A stretch of DNA of 29,784 nucleotides from a virus: positions 1 through 29,784 of IMG/VR virus record IMGVR_UViG_3300020601_001232, one strand, 5' to 3'. Below are positions 25,183 to 29,779 of this stretch, one piece after another. The notes under the pieces are model-generated. The model was not told the DNA's origin, did not search any database, and worked only from the letters and a program-made list of their open reading frames with translations. The position numbers and the translations under genes are program-made. The first letter of the stretch is position 1; each line of letters begins with the position of its first letter.

Positions 25183-26003
25183 TAATCTTTTACCGTGTCT
25201 GGGGTGAGGAATGGCTGATCCACCATCTCATCTGTGTATTTATGGAATTTAGATAGTCGCTCCTTCTCTTTTTCCATTGACATCCTCATTTTCTCCATCA
25301 TCGCCCCATACTCTCTTGTTATCTGAGGGTTTGTAGCCAAGTGGGAGAGCCAGCTAGTGAAATTATGCTTGCTATCTTCAAGTCGCTTTACTCTTTGCTC
25401 TCTGGTGGCTTTCATTTCTTTTAACATTGAGTTTTTCTTTGTTTGTAACTCTCTGTAGTCCTTGTTTAAAGACTCCTGAGAAGCCTTGTAAGAAGCTACT
25501 TGGCGCTCCATGTTGAATATCAAGTCACCGTCTTGAGCCTCTCTGGTGAGCATCCTCTCGGCCTCTAGCATGGTTTCTAGCCTTGAGATCTCATGAATGT
25601 TATTCTTGTTGCCCTCAAGAGACCTGTTCATGAGCATTTCTAGCTTGATAAGGTCAACTATCTGCATTTCCTCGGTAGGAGTAACATCGTCTTTGAATTG
25701 AGAAACCACTCTAGACCAGTGGTATTTAAATAATTGTAGTTCTTCATCTGTGAATTGCTTTCTAAGCTCATTCCAGTATGGACGTATTGTTAGTTCATAT
25801 TCGGCTTGTCTTTGTGGGTTATGATCGCCAAGCCAAGATGGAGACTTAAAATCGCCCTTAGCAATCTTGCGCTGTATAAATTCAAGCACGCTATTAGGGT
25901 CTCTGTTAAGCTCCTGAGCTATTTTTTCATAGCCAGCTTCTAGATTGTCCTTTATGTAAGATTCCTCTTCTTTGGAAATCCTACCTTTCTTCAAAGTATC
26001 CAT
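25182..26003 (-). CDS. Helix-turn-helix plus coiled-coil protein, candidate small terminase (273 aa)
   Basis: Residues 5-50 (GRISKEEESYIKDNLEAGYE, then KIAQELNRDPNSVLEFIQRK) form a SANT/helix-turn-helix type DNA-binding unit. Residues 60-110 are helical with several Trp and Tyr. Residues about 125-255 are a long Glu/Lys/Arg-rich coiled coil. DNA binding at the N-terminus plus a coiled-coil oligomerisation region in an operon ending with the large terminase is the plan of small terminase subunits. The distance of five genes from the large subunit is greater than usual. It overlaps the sigma-like gene by 23 bases. It could instead be a transcription co-factor for that sigma protein. Confidence 0.6.
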   Translation of the reverse strand: MDTLKKGRISKEEESYIKDNLEAGYEKIAQELNRDPNSVLEFIQRKIAKGDFKSPSWLGDHNPQRQAEYELTIRPYWNELRKQFTDEELQLFKYHWSRVVSQFKDDVTPTEEMQIVDLIKLEMLMNRSLEGNKNNIHEISRLETMLEAERMLTREAQDGDLIFNMERQVASYKASQESLNKDYRELQTKKNSMLKEMKATREQRVKRLEDSKHNFTSWLSHLATNPQITREYGAMMEKMRMSMEKEKERLSKFHKYTDEMVDQPFLTPDTVKD

Positions 26004-26496
26004 GATTTTCCAGTATCTCCTGAATATTCGCTATTAGTTCCTCGCGACGAGACTTTGGTATGTATACGTCGTTCTGCATCTTTAAATAATCCAAGCGCAT
26101 AGATGCCGGTAATTTCTTGTCGATAACCTTTATGGCATCTGTTCTATCTATATCGTCTAACCAATTTAACTTTATATCAATCCAATTTTGGATATTGTTT
26201 GCGTTTTGAAGTTGAGCTGGCTGATAAACCTTTAGTCTATTAGGGTCGTTGGCAGCAGTATAGTGATTATCCCTAACAAAGTTACACAATCTATTGTTTA
26301 AGTTAACCGCTAGGAAATTCTCAAGAGGGCGCATTTCATCATACCTCTCTAGAGCCTCTATACATATAATAAAAGCCTCCTGTATCATATCTGCCCTCTC
26401 GTACCCGTAAAAGGTATATTTGGGAGCAGATCGCTCGCAAACTCTGTTAATTGTATTTACTACCTCGTCGTATTCCATGTTGGAAGGTATTTTCAT
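25981..26496 (-). CDS. Sigma-factor-like protein (171 aa)
   Basis: Residues 31-80 carry a clear sigma70 region 2 pattern: Y-E-R-A-D-M-I-Q-E-A-F-I, I-E-A-L-E-R-Y-D, then FLAVNLNNRLCNFVRDNHY, the part that binds the RNA polymerase clamp and the -10 element. The C-terminal 25 residues (YIPKSRREELIANIQEILEN) are helical and too short for a complete region 4. A region-2-only factor of this size recalls the late sigma gp55 of T4, which reads a -10 element without a -35. The leftward genes of this window have such -10 elements. The ATGA overlap with the upstream gene indicates coupling. The fold is well supported; control of late genes is inferred. Confidence 0.75.
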   Translation of the reverse strand: MKIPSNMEYDEVVNTINRVCERSAPKYTFYGYERADMIQEAFIICIEALERYDEMRPLENFLAVNLNNRLCNFVRDNHYTAANDPNRLKVYQPAQLQNANNIQNWIDIKLNWLDDIDRTDAIKVIDKKLPASMRLDYLKMQNDVYIPKSRREELIANIQEILENHGYFEER

Positions 26497-27143
26497 TTTT
26501 CACCCCACATTAATGCTCGCCACTTCTTTCCGTCATACCCCTCGAAGCATTTATCCTTCTTATTGTACCTAATCATTCCCTGAATAGGTTTCCGGGTATT
26601 TTCTAAGATAATAGACCATAGCTCTTGTTGGTCTATTGATTGAATTGTATCATTTAGACGGCCCAGTAGCGTGTTATTCTGTAACTCGACGGGCGAGGGG
26701 CAGCCACCAACTTCTGTGGCTATGATTGTGTTTTTGAGTGCAAATAGTTCTCTATAGTCTTCAGGTATATATGTTGATATGAATAATTTTTTATCATCAT
26801 CAAATTCTATTTTAGAGTTTGTAAGTCCAGTATGGCAGGATAGTGGTAGGGTTCTATCTAGAGTAAATACCCTGCCCTGTTTGGAAATACTACCTATACC
26901 CCTTTCTACGAGGTCGGTATTCGTGGGTGAGCGCTTGGCCGTCTTGTATTGGGTTACTTCGTAAAAGAATTGCTCACCCGGCTGGAAATTGTCCAGTATA
27001 CATCTGCCTTCGATCCTAGAGGCTATGTATTGTAACGGACACGGCACATCGTCTAGATCTGCCATGTGTGAGAGAGTAATCTCGTTGTCCTTTGTGATTC
27101 CGCAGCAATAATAATTATTCACTGCTTTCGGGTTCTTTTTCAT
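26493..27143 (-). CDS. Unknown protein with fibre-type C-terminal motif (216 aa)
   Basis: I do not recognise the family. It is a globular protein with scattered cysteines (Y-C-C-G-I near residue 13, C35, C48, C103, C147, C199). The last 30 residues, Q-G-M-I-R-Y-N-K-K-D, then C-F-E-G-Y-D-G-K-K-W, match a short motif (G-x-I-R-Y-N...FEGY-x-G-x-x-W) common in phage fibre and other virion surface proteins. That makes a structural role possible even though the gene is second in an operon for transcription and packaging. The start lies inside the preceding 48-aa gene (29-base overlap) and the stop overlaps the sigma-like start (ATGA). Confidence 0.7.
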   Translation of the reverse strand: MKKNPKAVNNYYCCGITKDNEITLSHMADLDDVPCPLQYIASRIEGRCILDNFQPGEQFFYEVTQYKTAKRSPTNTDLVERGIGSISKQGRVFTLDRTLPLSCHTGLTNSKIEFDDDKKLFISTYIPEDYRELFALKNTIIATEVGGCPSPVELQNNTLLGRLNDTIQSIDQQELWSIILENTRKPIQGMIRYNKKDKCFEGYDGKKWRALMWGEK

Positions 27144-27261
27144 CCAATAATTCCTGAAGTGGCTTGTCTTCCTTCTTTAATTCCTCGGCTGTCTCTTTTT
27201 TGAGGGCCGCCGTTGCCTTGCAGCAAAGCTGGGCTTCACAGGTTTTAATCTTCTTGCTCAT
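27115..27261 (-). CDS. Small charged protein, first gene of the leftward operon (48 aa)
   Basis: The ATG is at 27261 with AGGAATTGAA before it. The protein starts MSKKIKTCEAQLCCKATAAL (C8, C13, C14) and continues as a Lys/Glu helix ending in E-P-E-S-S-E. It overlaps the next gene by 29 bases, so its reading would bring ribosomes to that start. A GTGTATATAAT element lies 35 bases upstream. No family recognised. Support comes from the ribosome site, the overlap layout and the promoter. Confidence 0.6.
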   Translation of the reverse strand: MSKKIKTCEAQLCCKATAALKKETAEELKKEDKPLQELLDEKEPESSE

Positions 27262-27293
27262 TTCAATTCCTATGTGACTATAGTTCGTTTACT

Positions 27294-27306
27294 ATATTAT
27301 ATACAC
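27294..27306 (-). promoter_or_regulatory. Putative promoter of the 27261-20057 operon
   Basis: On the minus strand this reads TGTGTATATAATATAG, with TATAAT at 27301-27296. It shares GTGTATA with the other leftward sites, but also has a partial -35 (ATGATA) 17 bp upstream. It may therefore be read by host polymerase as well, which the gene for a sigma factor would need. Confidence 0.5.
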
Positions 27307-27359
27307 AAAACAGATATTTATCATAAAATTCTTGAAATTTCAGCACTATTGGGGTATTA

Positions 27360-27539
27360 ATGGTATCAGAATATCTTTACACGGATATCAAGAATTTAAA
27401 TCTATATACAAAGCTGGACAATAAATCTCGGCCCTTAGTGTTCCCGCAGGGCATCTGGTATAAAAAATTTAAAGGATGGTTAGGAGTTGGACTCAGGTGT
27501 TACCCGCGCCTGATACATTTGGCAGACGGTCGGTTTTAG
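27360..27539 (+). CDS. Small basic aromatic protein (59 aa), unknown
   Basis: The ATG at 27360 follows GGGG by five bases. The protein starts MVSEYLYTDIKNLNLYTKLD and contains R-P-L-V-F-P-Q-G-I-W-Y-K-K-F-K-G-W near residues 24-40. It is rich in Lys, Arg, Tyr and Trp and has no low-complexity stretch, so it looks like a real compact protein. It is the first rightward gene after the divergent promoter region. No family recognised and no clear promoter of its own. Confidence 0.5.
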   Translation: MVSEYLYTDIKNLNLYTKLDNKSRPLVFPQGIWYKKFKGWLGVGLRCYPRLIHLADGRF

Positions 27540-27560
27540 TAATAAAAAATTAAGTAAGAA

Positions 27561-27669
27561 TTTGCTTAGTTGTGAGTTGTTAGCTCTCACCCACAGGATC
27601 AAATCCAAGCAAGCGTCTGGTTGGTGGCTCACTAATTGATATCTCATGTCCCATCAGGTACTTGCTTGG
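27561..27669 (+). promoter_or_regulatory. Candidate structured leader RNA before the DUF1289 gene
   Basis: The segment 27540-27721 has no convincing gene but has pairing segments. CCAAGCAAG (27605-27613) matches CTTGCTTGG (27661-27669) perfectly, with an inner CTGGT/ATCAG helix. A GTGAG/CTCAC hairpin lies at 27572-27590. TTTGCTT (27561-27567) can pair with AAGCAAG (27607-27613) instead, so two folds exclude each other. This could be a regulatory leader; no known riboswitch or tRNA is recognised. Confidence 0.3.
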
Positions 27670-27721
27670 TAGGATAAAAGCTAGGGGTTTATACAGAGGG
27701 CAAAATTATAAGGATGTATAT

Positions 27722-27922
27722 ATGATTAAATCACCATGTACTGGGCATTGTAGGGTCAAGGAGGGGCATTGTACGGGCTGTTTTAGGACGGTCGAGGAAA
27801 TATCTAATTGGAGGAGTATGAGTGAGCAAGAAAAAAGAGAAGCTTGTTTCAAGATATGTAATAGACGATCAAGTGTGCAAACATTGCGGGACGAAGGTGT
27901 TTCTGATGATGAGCAAAACTAA
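27722..27922 (+). CDS. DUF1289 family protein (66 aa)
   Basis: The start is the ATG at 27722, eight bases after AAGGA. M-I-K-S-P-C-T-G-H-C, then G-H-C-T-G-C-F-R-T-V-E-E-I-S-N-W, is the DUF1289 signature: four cysteines (C6, C10, C17, C20), Arg-Thr, an acidic pair and W30, then M-S-E-Q-E-K-R. The family is common in Proteobacteria, where the cysteines probably hold a metal or Fe-S centre; its function is not established. An upstream in-frame TTG at 27662 would add 20 residues but lacks a ribosome site. The tail after residue 50 overlaps the next gene in another frame. A host-derived gene kept by the phage is likely. Confidence 0.75.
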   Translation: MIKSPCTGHCRVKEGHCTGCFRTVEEISNWRSMSEQEKREACFKICNRRSSVQTLRDEGVSDDEQN

Positions 27923-27971
27923 ATTCAAATGCGTCCTTTGCCGCGCTGTAAAAACGGATAGAAAGGGCTGA
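27822..27971 (+). CDS. Zinc-ribbon protein in overlapping frame (49 aa)
   Basis: A GTG start at 27822 sits seven bases after a strong GGAGG site (27810-27814) that lies inside the DUF1289 gene. The product starts (V/M)SKKKEKLVSRYVIDD and has C19-x2-C22 and C37-x2-C40, a standard zinc ribbon (V-C-K-H-C-G and K-C-V-L-C-R). The overlap with the DUF1289 frame is 101 bases. The zinc-ribbon spacing and the ribosome site both argue that this is a real gene, too short for most gene finders. It may bind nucleic acid or RNA polymerase, as many small phage zinc ribbons do; inferred. Confidence 0.6.
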   Translation: MSKKKEKLVSRYVIDDQVCKHCGTKVFLMMSKTKFKCVLCRAVKTDRKG

Positions 27972-28008
27972 TGCTGGAGGTTTGGGTAATACATATACAT
28001 ATATTTGG

Positions 28009-28146
28009 ATGATTGTGTCTAAACCACCCCTGCCAAAATGGCAGTCGGACGACAAAGTGGCAGTCAAGATAAAACCCCACCCTACTCCGGCACTCTTGTC
28101 AATACCAAAAATTAACATTTCTGCAAAAAATATATTTCCAAAATAA
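28009..28146 (+). CDS. Possible small protein (45 aa), weak support
   Basis: The open frame from ATG 28009 gives MIVSKPPLPKWQSDDKVAVK and ends in N-I-F-P-K. It is rich in Pro and Lys and looks protein-like, but it has no ribosome site at the right distance; the nearest GGAGG is 28 bases upstream. It fills the gap between the zinc-ribbon gene and the first strong promoter. The frame could also be open by chance. Confidence 0.35.
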   Translation: MIVSKPPLPKWQSDDKVAVKIKPHPTPALLSIPKINISAKNIFPK

Positions 28147-28170
28147 TCCTAGAATATGTCAACTGACCTA

Positions 28171-28198
28171 TTGACTTTTGCCGATAAGTATGTATAAT
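28171..28198 (+). promoter_or_regulatory. Sigma70-type promoter, rightward 1
   Basis: TTGACT (28171-28176), 16-bp spacer, TATAAT (28193-28198). The spacer contains CCGATA. A run of A/T (28120-28150) upstream could act as an UP element. The -10 ends 40 bases before the ATG at 28239. Confidence 0.82.
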
Positions 28199-28238
28199 GG
28201 GAGACATACAAGAGACAACAACAACTAAGGTAAACATC

Positions 28239-28355
28239 ATGAGAGTAATCCCACACCCAACACAGAACGGCTACTGGACAATCGCGGTCGATGGTAGCAT
28301 TTATGGCTGTTATGATCGCAGAGAATTAGCGATTGCCGTACTACTAACAATGTAA
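28239..28355 (+). CDS. Small phage protein (38 aa), unknown
   Basis: The ATG is eight bases after AAGG in the common leader design of this region. The protein starts MRVIPHPTQNGYWTIAVDGS and ends in a helix (R-R-E-L-A-I-A-V-L-L-T-M). A promoter dedicated to this gene lies 40 bases upstream, and another promoter follows its stop, so it is a one-gene unit. No family recognised; an early host-takeover role is inferred from context only. Confidence 0.6.
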   Translation: MRVIPHPTQNGYWTIAVDGSIYGCYDRRELAIAVLLTM

Positions 28356-28385
28356 AAATAATTCTAAAATAACTCAAGATACCTC

Positions 28386-28413
28386 TTGACAAATCCGATA
28401 ACTATAGTATAAT
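28386..28413 (+). promoter_or_regulatory. Sigma70-type promoter, rightward 2
   Basis: TTGACA (28386-28391), 16-bp spacer with CCGATA, TATAAT (28408-28413): a near-consensus promoter, 39 bases before the next ATG. ATTCTAAAAT at 28361-28370 is shared with the upstream flank of the promoter at 29468. Confidence 0.87.
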
Positions 28414-28452
28414 TAAGACATACAACAAACAACACTTACTAAGGTAAACAAC

Positions 28453-28602
28453 ATGACTAAGAAATTCCTAACCGCCAAAGAAACCGAAGGCATGACTCTT
28501 GAGCAGTTCCAAGCTGCGATGCGAGAAGGTAAGATTGAGATTCGCAAGAGCGAACCCACTTGGGAAACCGTTACAATGAACGGAAAATATTCTTGCGATT
28601 GA
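28453..28602 (+). CDS. Small charged protein (49 aa), unknown
   Basis: The ATG follows AAGGTAAACAAC (AAGG at spacing 8). MTKKFLTAKETEGMTLEQFQ, then A-A-M-R-E-G-K-I-E-I-R-K-S, reads as a soluble helical protein with mixed charge, and the end T-W-E-T-V-T-M-N-G-K-Y may form a beta hairpin. It is a one-gene unit between promoter 2 and the inverted-repeat promoter. Family not recognised. Confidence 0.6.
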   Translation: MTKKFLTAKETEGMTLEQFQAAMREGKIEIRKSEPTWETVTMNGKYSCD

Positions 28603-28611
28603 TCGCGAGAA

Positions 28612-28644
28612 GTGACCTAACGTGTCACACCTATAGACGATAAT
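28612..28644 (+). promoter_or_regulatory. Promoter with GTGAC-GTCAC operator over the -35
   Basis: GTGACCTAACGTGTCAC (28612-28628) is an inverted repeat with 5-base arms. Sixteen bases after its CTAACG comes GATAAT (28639-28644), 38 bases before the next ATG. The same 17 bases recur at 29698 with a -10 at the same distance, so the arrangement is a real, repeated element, probably an operator-controlled or activator-dependent promoter. Confidence 0.65.
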
Positions 28645-28682
28645 AATAGTATAACAAACACAACACTTTTAAGGTTTTAAGA

Positions 28683-28850
28683 ATGAATAACAATAACAAC
28701 AACAACGAATACAACGTAGACGCACAAGCAATCCGCGAAATGATGGAACAATGCGACAAGCAACAAATCATTGATATTCTGGTTGCTACACTAGAGAATG
28801 AAGCACGATTGAGAAGTGAGCTAGATAGTCTCACCGGTACTCTTCGGTAG
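28683..28850 (+). CDS. Asn-rich-start helical protein (55 aa), unknown
   Basis: The ATG follows AAGGTTTTAAGA (AAGG at spacing 8). Seven Asn follow the Met, then a helix of about 45 residues (A-I-R-E-M-M-E-Q-C-D-K-Q-Q-I-I-D-I-L-V-A and R-L-R-S-E-L-D-S-L) with heptad-like hydrophobics, suggesting a coiled-coil dimer. It is likely first in a transcript with the two acidic genes that follow, since no further promoter is visible before them. Family not recognised. Confidence 0.6.
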   Translation: MNNNNNNNEYNVDAQAIREMMEQCDKQQIIDILVATLENEARLRSELDSLTGTLR

Positions 28851-28873
28851 TCTTACCCTATCCAATCCCCTAT
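28848..28873 (+). repeat. Post-stop direct repeat, copy 1
   Basis: This 26-base segment begins with the TAG stop of the 55-aa gene (TAGTCTTACCC, ATCCAA, CC). It recurs at 29307-29332, again starting with a TAG stop, with four mismatches. No stem is visible. Confidence 0.8.
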
Positions 28874-28875
28874 AG

Positions 28876-28902
28876 CACACACACACACACACACACACAC
28901 AC
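28876..28902 (+). repeat. CA dinucleotide microsatellite, 13.5 units
   Basis: A perfect CA tract of 27 bases lies between the 55-aa and the 51-aa genes, ending 12 bases before the ATG at 28915. It is non-coding, long for a phage genome, and prone to slippage. Confidence 0.95.
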
Positions 28903-28914
28903 GCAGGCAACACA

Positions 28915-29070
28915 ATGAACAACGAAACAACATTAGAAGAATGGACAATCAATCACGGCGAATGGGAAGAACCAACCCTAGAGTATACGCAAGCATGGAC
29001 GGAATGGATAGAACTACGTGATCCCGCTTGGCTGGAAAAAATCGTAGATGATCGCGGCGAAGAATTCTAA
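28915..29070 (+). CDS. Acidic Trp-rich protein (51 aa), unknown
   Basis: The ATG lies eight bases after AGG that adjoins the CA tract, a weak ribosome site. The protein is strongly acidic with five Trp (W10, W17, W28, W31, W39). Residues 10-17, W-T-I-N-H-G-E-W, recur as W-T-H-N-H-G-E-W in the next gene. Small acidic phage proteins often act as DNA mimics or bind host enzymes; for this one that is only a suggestion. It is probably co-transcribed with its neighbours. Confidence 0.6.
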   Translation: MNNETTLEEWTINHGEWEEPTLEYTQAWTEWIELRDPAWLEKIVDDRGEEF

Positions 29071-29099
29071 TCTCACCAACACACACAAAAGGTTTTAAT

Positions 29100-29309
29100 A
29101 TGTTTATTTGTTCAGTATGTGAACACAGATATGATGATCGTAACAACAACATCATCGTACCAACATGCGATCTATGCGCGGAAGTAATGCTCGAAGATCA
29201 ATACGATGACCATGACCACGTAAGCGAAGAAGCAATGGCAGACGCGCTACACTGGGAGCGCGCGGAGGTGCGCGATTGGACACACAACCACGGCGAATGG
29301 AATAGCTAG
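29100..29309 (+). CDS. Acidic zinc-ribbon protein (69 aa)
   Basis: The ATG follows AAAGG by seven bases. C4-x2-C7 and C23-x2-C26 (F-I-C-S-V-C and T-C-D-L-C) form a zinc ribbon; the second half is very acidic (D-Q-Y-D-D-H-D-H, S-E-E-A-M-A-D-A) and ends W60-T-H-N-H-G-E-W67, the motif shared with the 51-aa protein. It may bind a host transcription or replication protein. The stop codon opens a repeat that also follows the 55-aa gene. Confidence 0.72.
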   Translation: MFICSVCEHRYDDRNNNIIVPTCDLCAEVMLEDQYDDHDHVSEEAMADALHWERAEVRDWTHNHGEWNS

Positions 29310-29332
29310 TCTTACCCCATCCAAACCGCTAG
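29307..29332 (+). repeat. Post-stop direct repeat, copy 2
   Basis: Second copy of the element at 28848-28873; it begins with the TAG stop of the zinc-ribbon gene. Confidence 0.8.
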
Positions 29333-29334
29333 GG

Positions 29335-29364
29335 CGACGTAAACCGTTGGTACATAAGGACTTA
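29335..29364 (+). repeat. 30-bp direct repeat, copy 1
   Basis: Begins CGACGTAAACC and ends GACTTA. It pairs with an equally long copy at 29387, 52 bases further on; the ends are conserved and the middle is diverged. It lies in a non-coding, locally GC-rich stretch. Confidence 0.75.
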
Positions 29365-29386
29365 GGGCAGGCGGGGCAGGCCGGAT

Positions 29387-29416
29387 CGACGTAAACCCTT
29401 ATACAGTAACGACTTA
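29387..29416 (+). repeat. 30-bp direct repeat, copy 2
   Basis: Same ends as copy 1 (CGACGTAAACC and GACTTA) at identical spacing. Between the copies is a G-rich segment (GGGCAGGCGGGGCAGGCCGG). Binding sites for a phage protein, or a replication element, are possible. Confidence 0.75.
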
Positions 29417-29467
29417 CGACGATTAAAATTATTTCCTACAAAATTCTAAAATTAGGGTGTAGACCTA

Positions 29468-29495
29468 TTGACTTTTCTGCCGATATATGTATAAT
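29468..29495 (+). promoter_or_regulatory. Sigma70-type promoter, rightward 3
   Basis: TTGACT (29468-29473), 16-bp spacer, TATAAT (29490-29495), with CCGATA in the spacer. ACCTATTGACTTTT is shared with promoter 1. The -10 ends 39 bases before the ATG at 29535, which rules out an in-frame ATG at 29487 that lies across the promoter. Confidence 0.85.
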
Positions 29496-29534
29496 AGAGG
29501 CACAACAGTAAACAACACCTATAAGGAATTAAAA

Positions 29535-29693
29535 ATGAAAATTGTAGATACAAACAAAACCGGCGACTACCTTCTAGTTCAACCAAAAAAATTCAACCCG
29601 TCTTTACGAATCACAACCAAAGCTGGATCAATCCTTTGCGAAGGCAAACGAGACTACGTTCTAGCAAAATGGAAAACTTTTAAGAATACCTAA
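29535..29693 (+). CDS. Small basic protein (52 aa), unknown
   Basis: The ATG follows AAGGAATTAAAA (AAGG at spacing 8). MKIVDTNKTGDYLLVQPKKF, then P-S-L-R-I-T-T-K-A-G-S-I-L-C, suggests a small beta-barrel-like protein; the end is basic (G-K-R-D-Y-V-L-A-K-W-K). An earlier in-frame ATG overlaps the promoter -10 and is rejected. It is a one-gene unit flanked by promoter 3 and the second inverted-repeat promoter. No family recognised. Confidence 0.62.
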   Translation: MKIVDTNKTGDYLLVQPKKFNPSLRITTKAGSILCEGKRDYVLAKWKTFKNT

Positions 29694-29697
29694 AAAA

Positions 29698-29730
29698 GTG
29701 ACCTAACGTGTCACAGGGGTATGGTATAAT
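29698..29730 (+). promoter_or_regulatory. Second promoter with GTGAC-GTCAC operator
   Basis: GTGACCTAACGTGTCAC (29698-29714) is identical to the copy at 28612. TATAAT (29725-29730) lies 16 bases after CTAACG, the same geometry. It begins five bases after a stop codon and drives the gene that starts at 29780. Confidence 0.7.
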
Positions 29731-29779
29731 ACAGCATAACAAAAAACAAACTTCATAACACTTTTAAGGAATTTCAACT

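Noticed and set aside
27590-27613. T-arm-like GGATCAAATCC suggesting a tRNA
   Set aside because: No five-base T stem, no matching acceptor, D or anticodon arms.
28030-28044. Perfect hairpin CTGCC-AAAAT-GGCAG
   Set aside because: No T-run on either strand, so not a terminator; it may be chance or part of the small frame at 28009.
27849-28118. 89-codon minus-strand open frame
   Set aside because: It runs against the rightward small genes, has no ribosome site, and overlaps the zinc-ribbon gene, which has clear motifs.
29487-29534. Upstream ATG for the 52-aa protein
   Set aside because: It overlaps the TATAAT of the promoter and would precede the transcript start.
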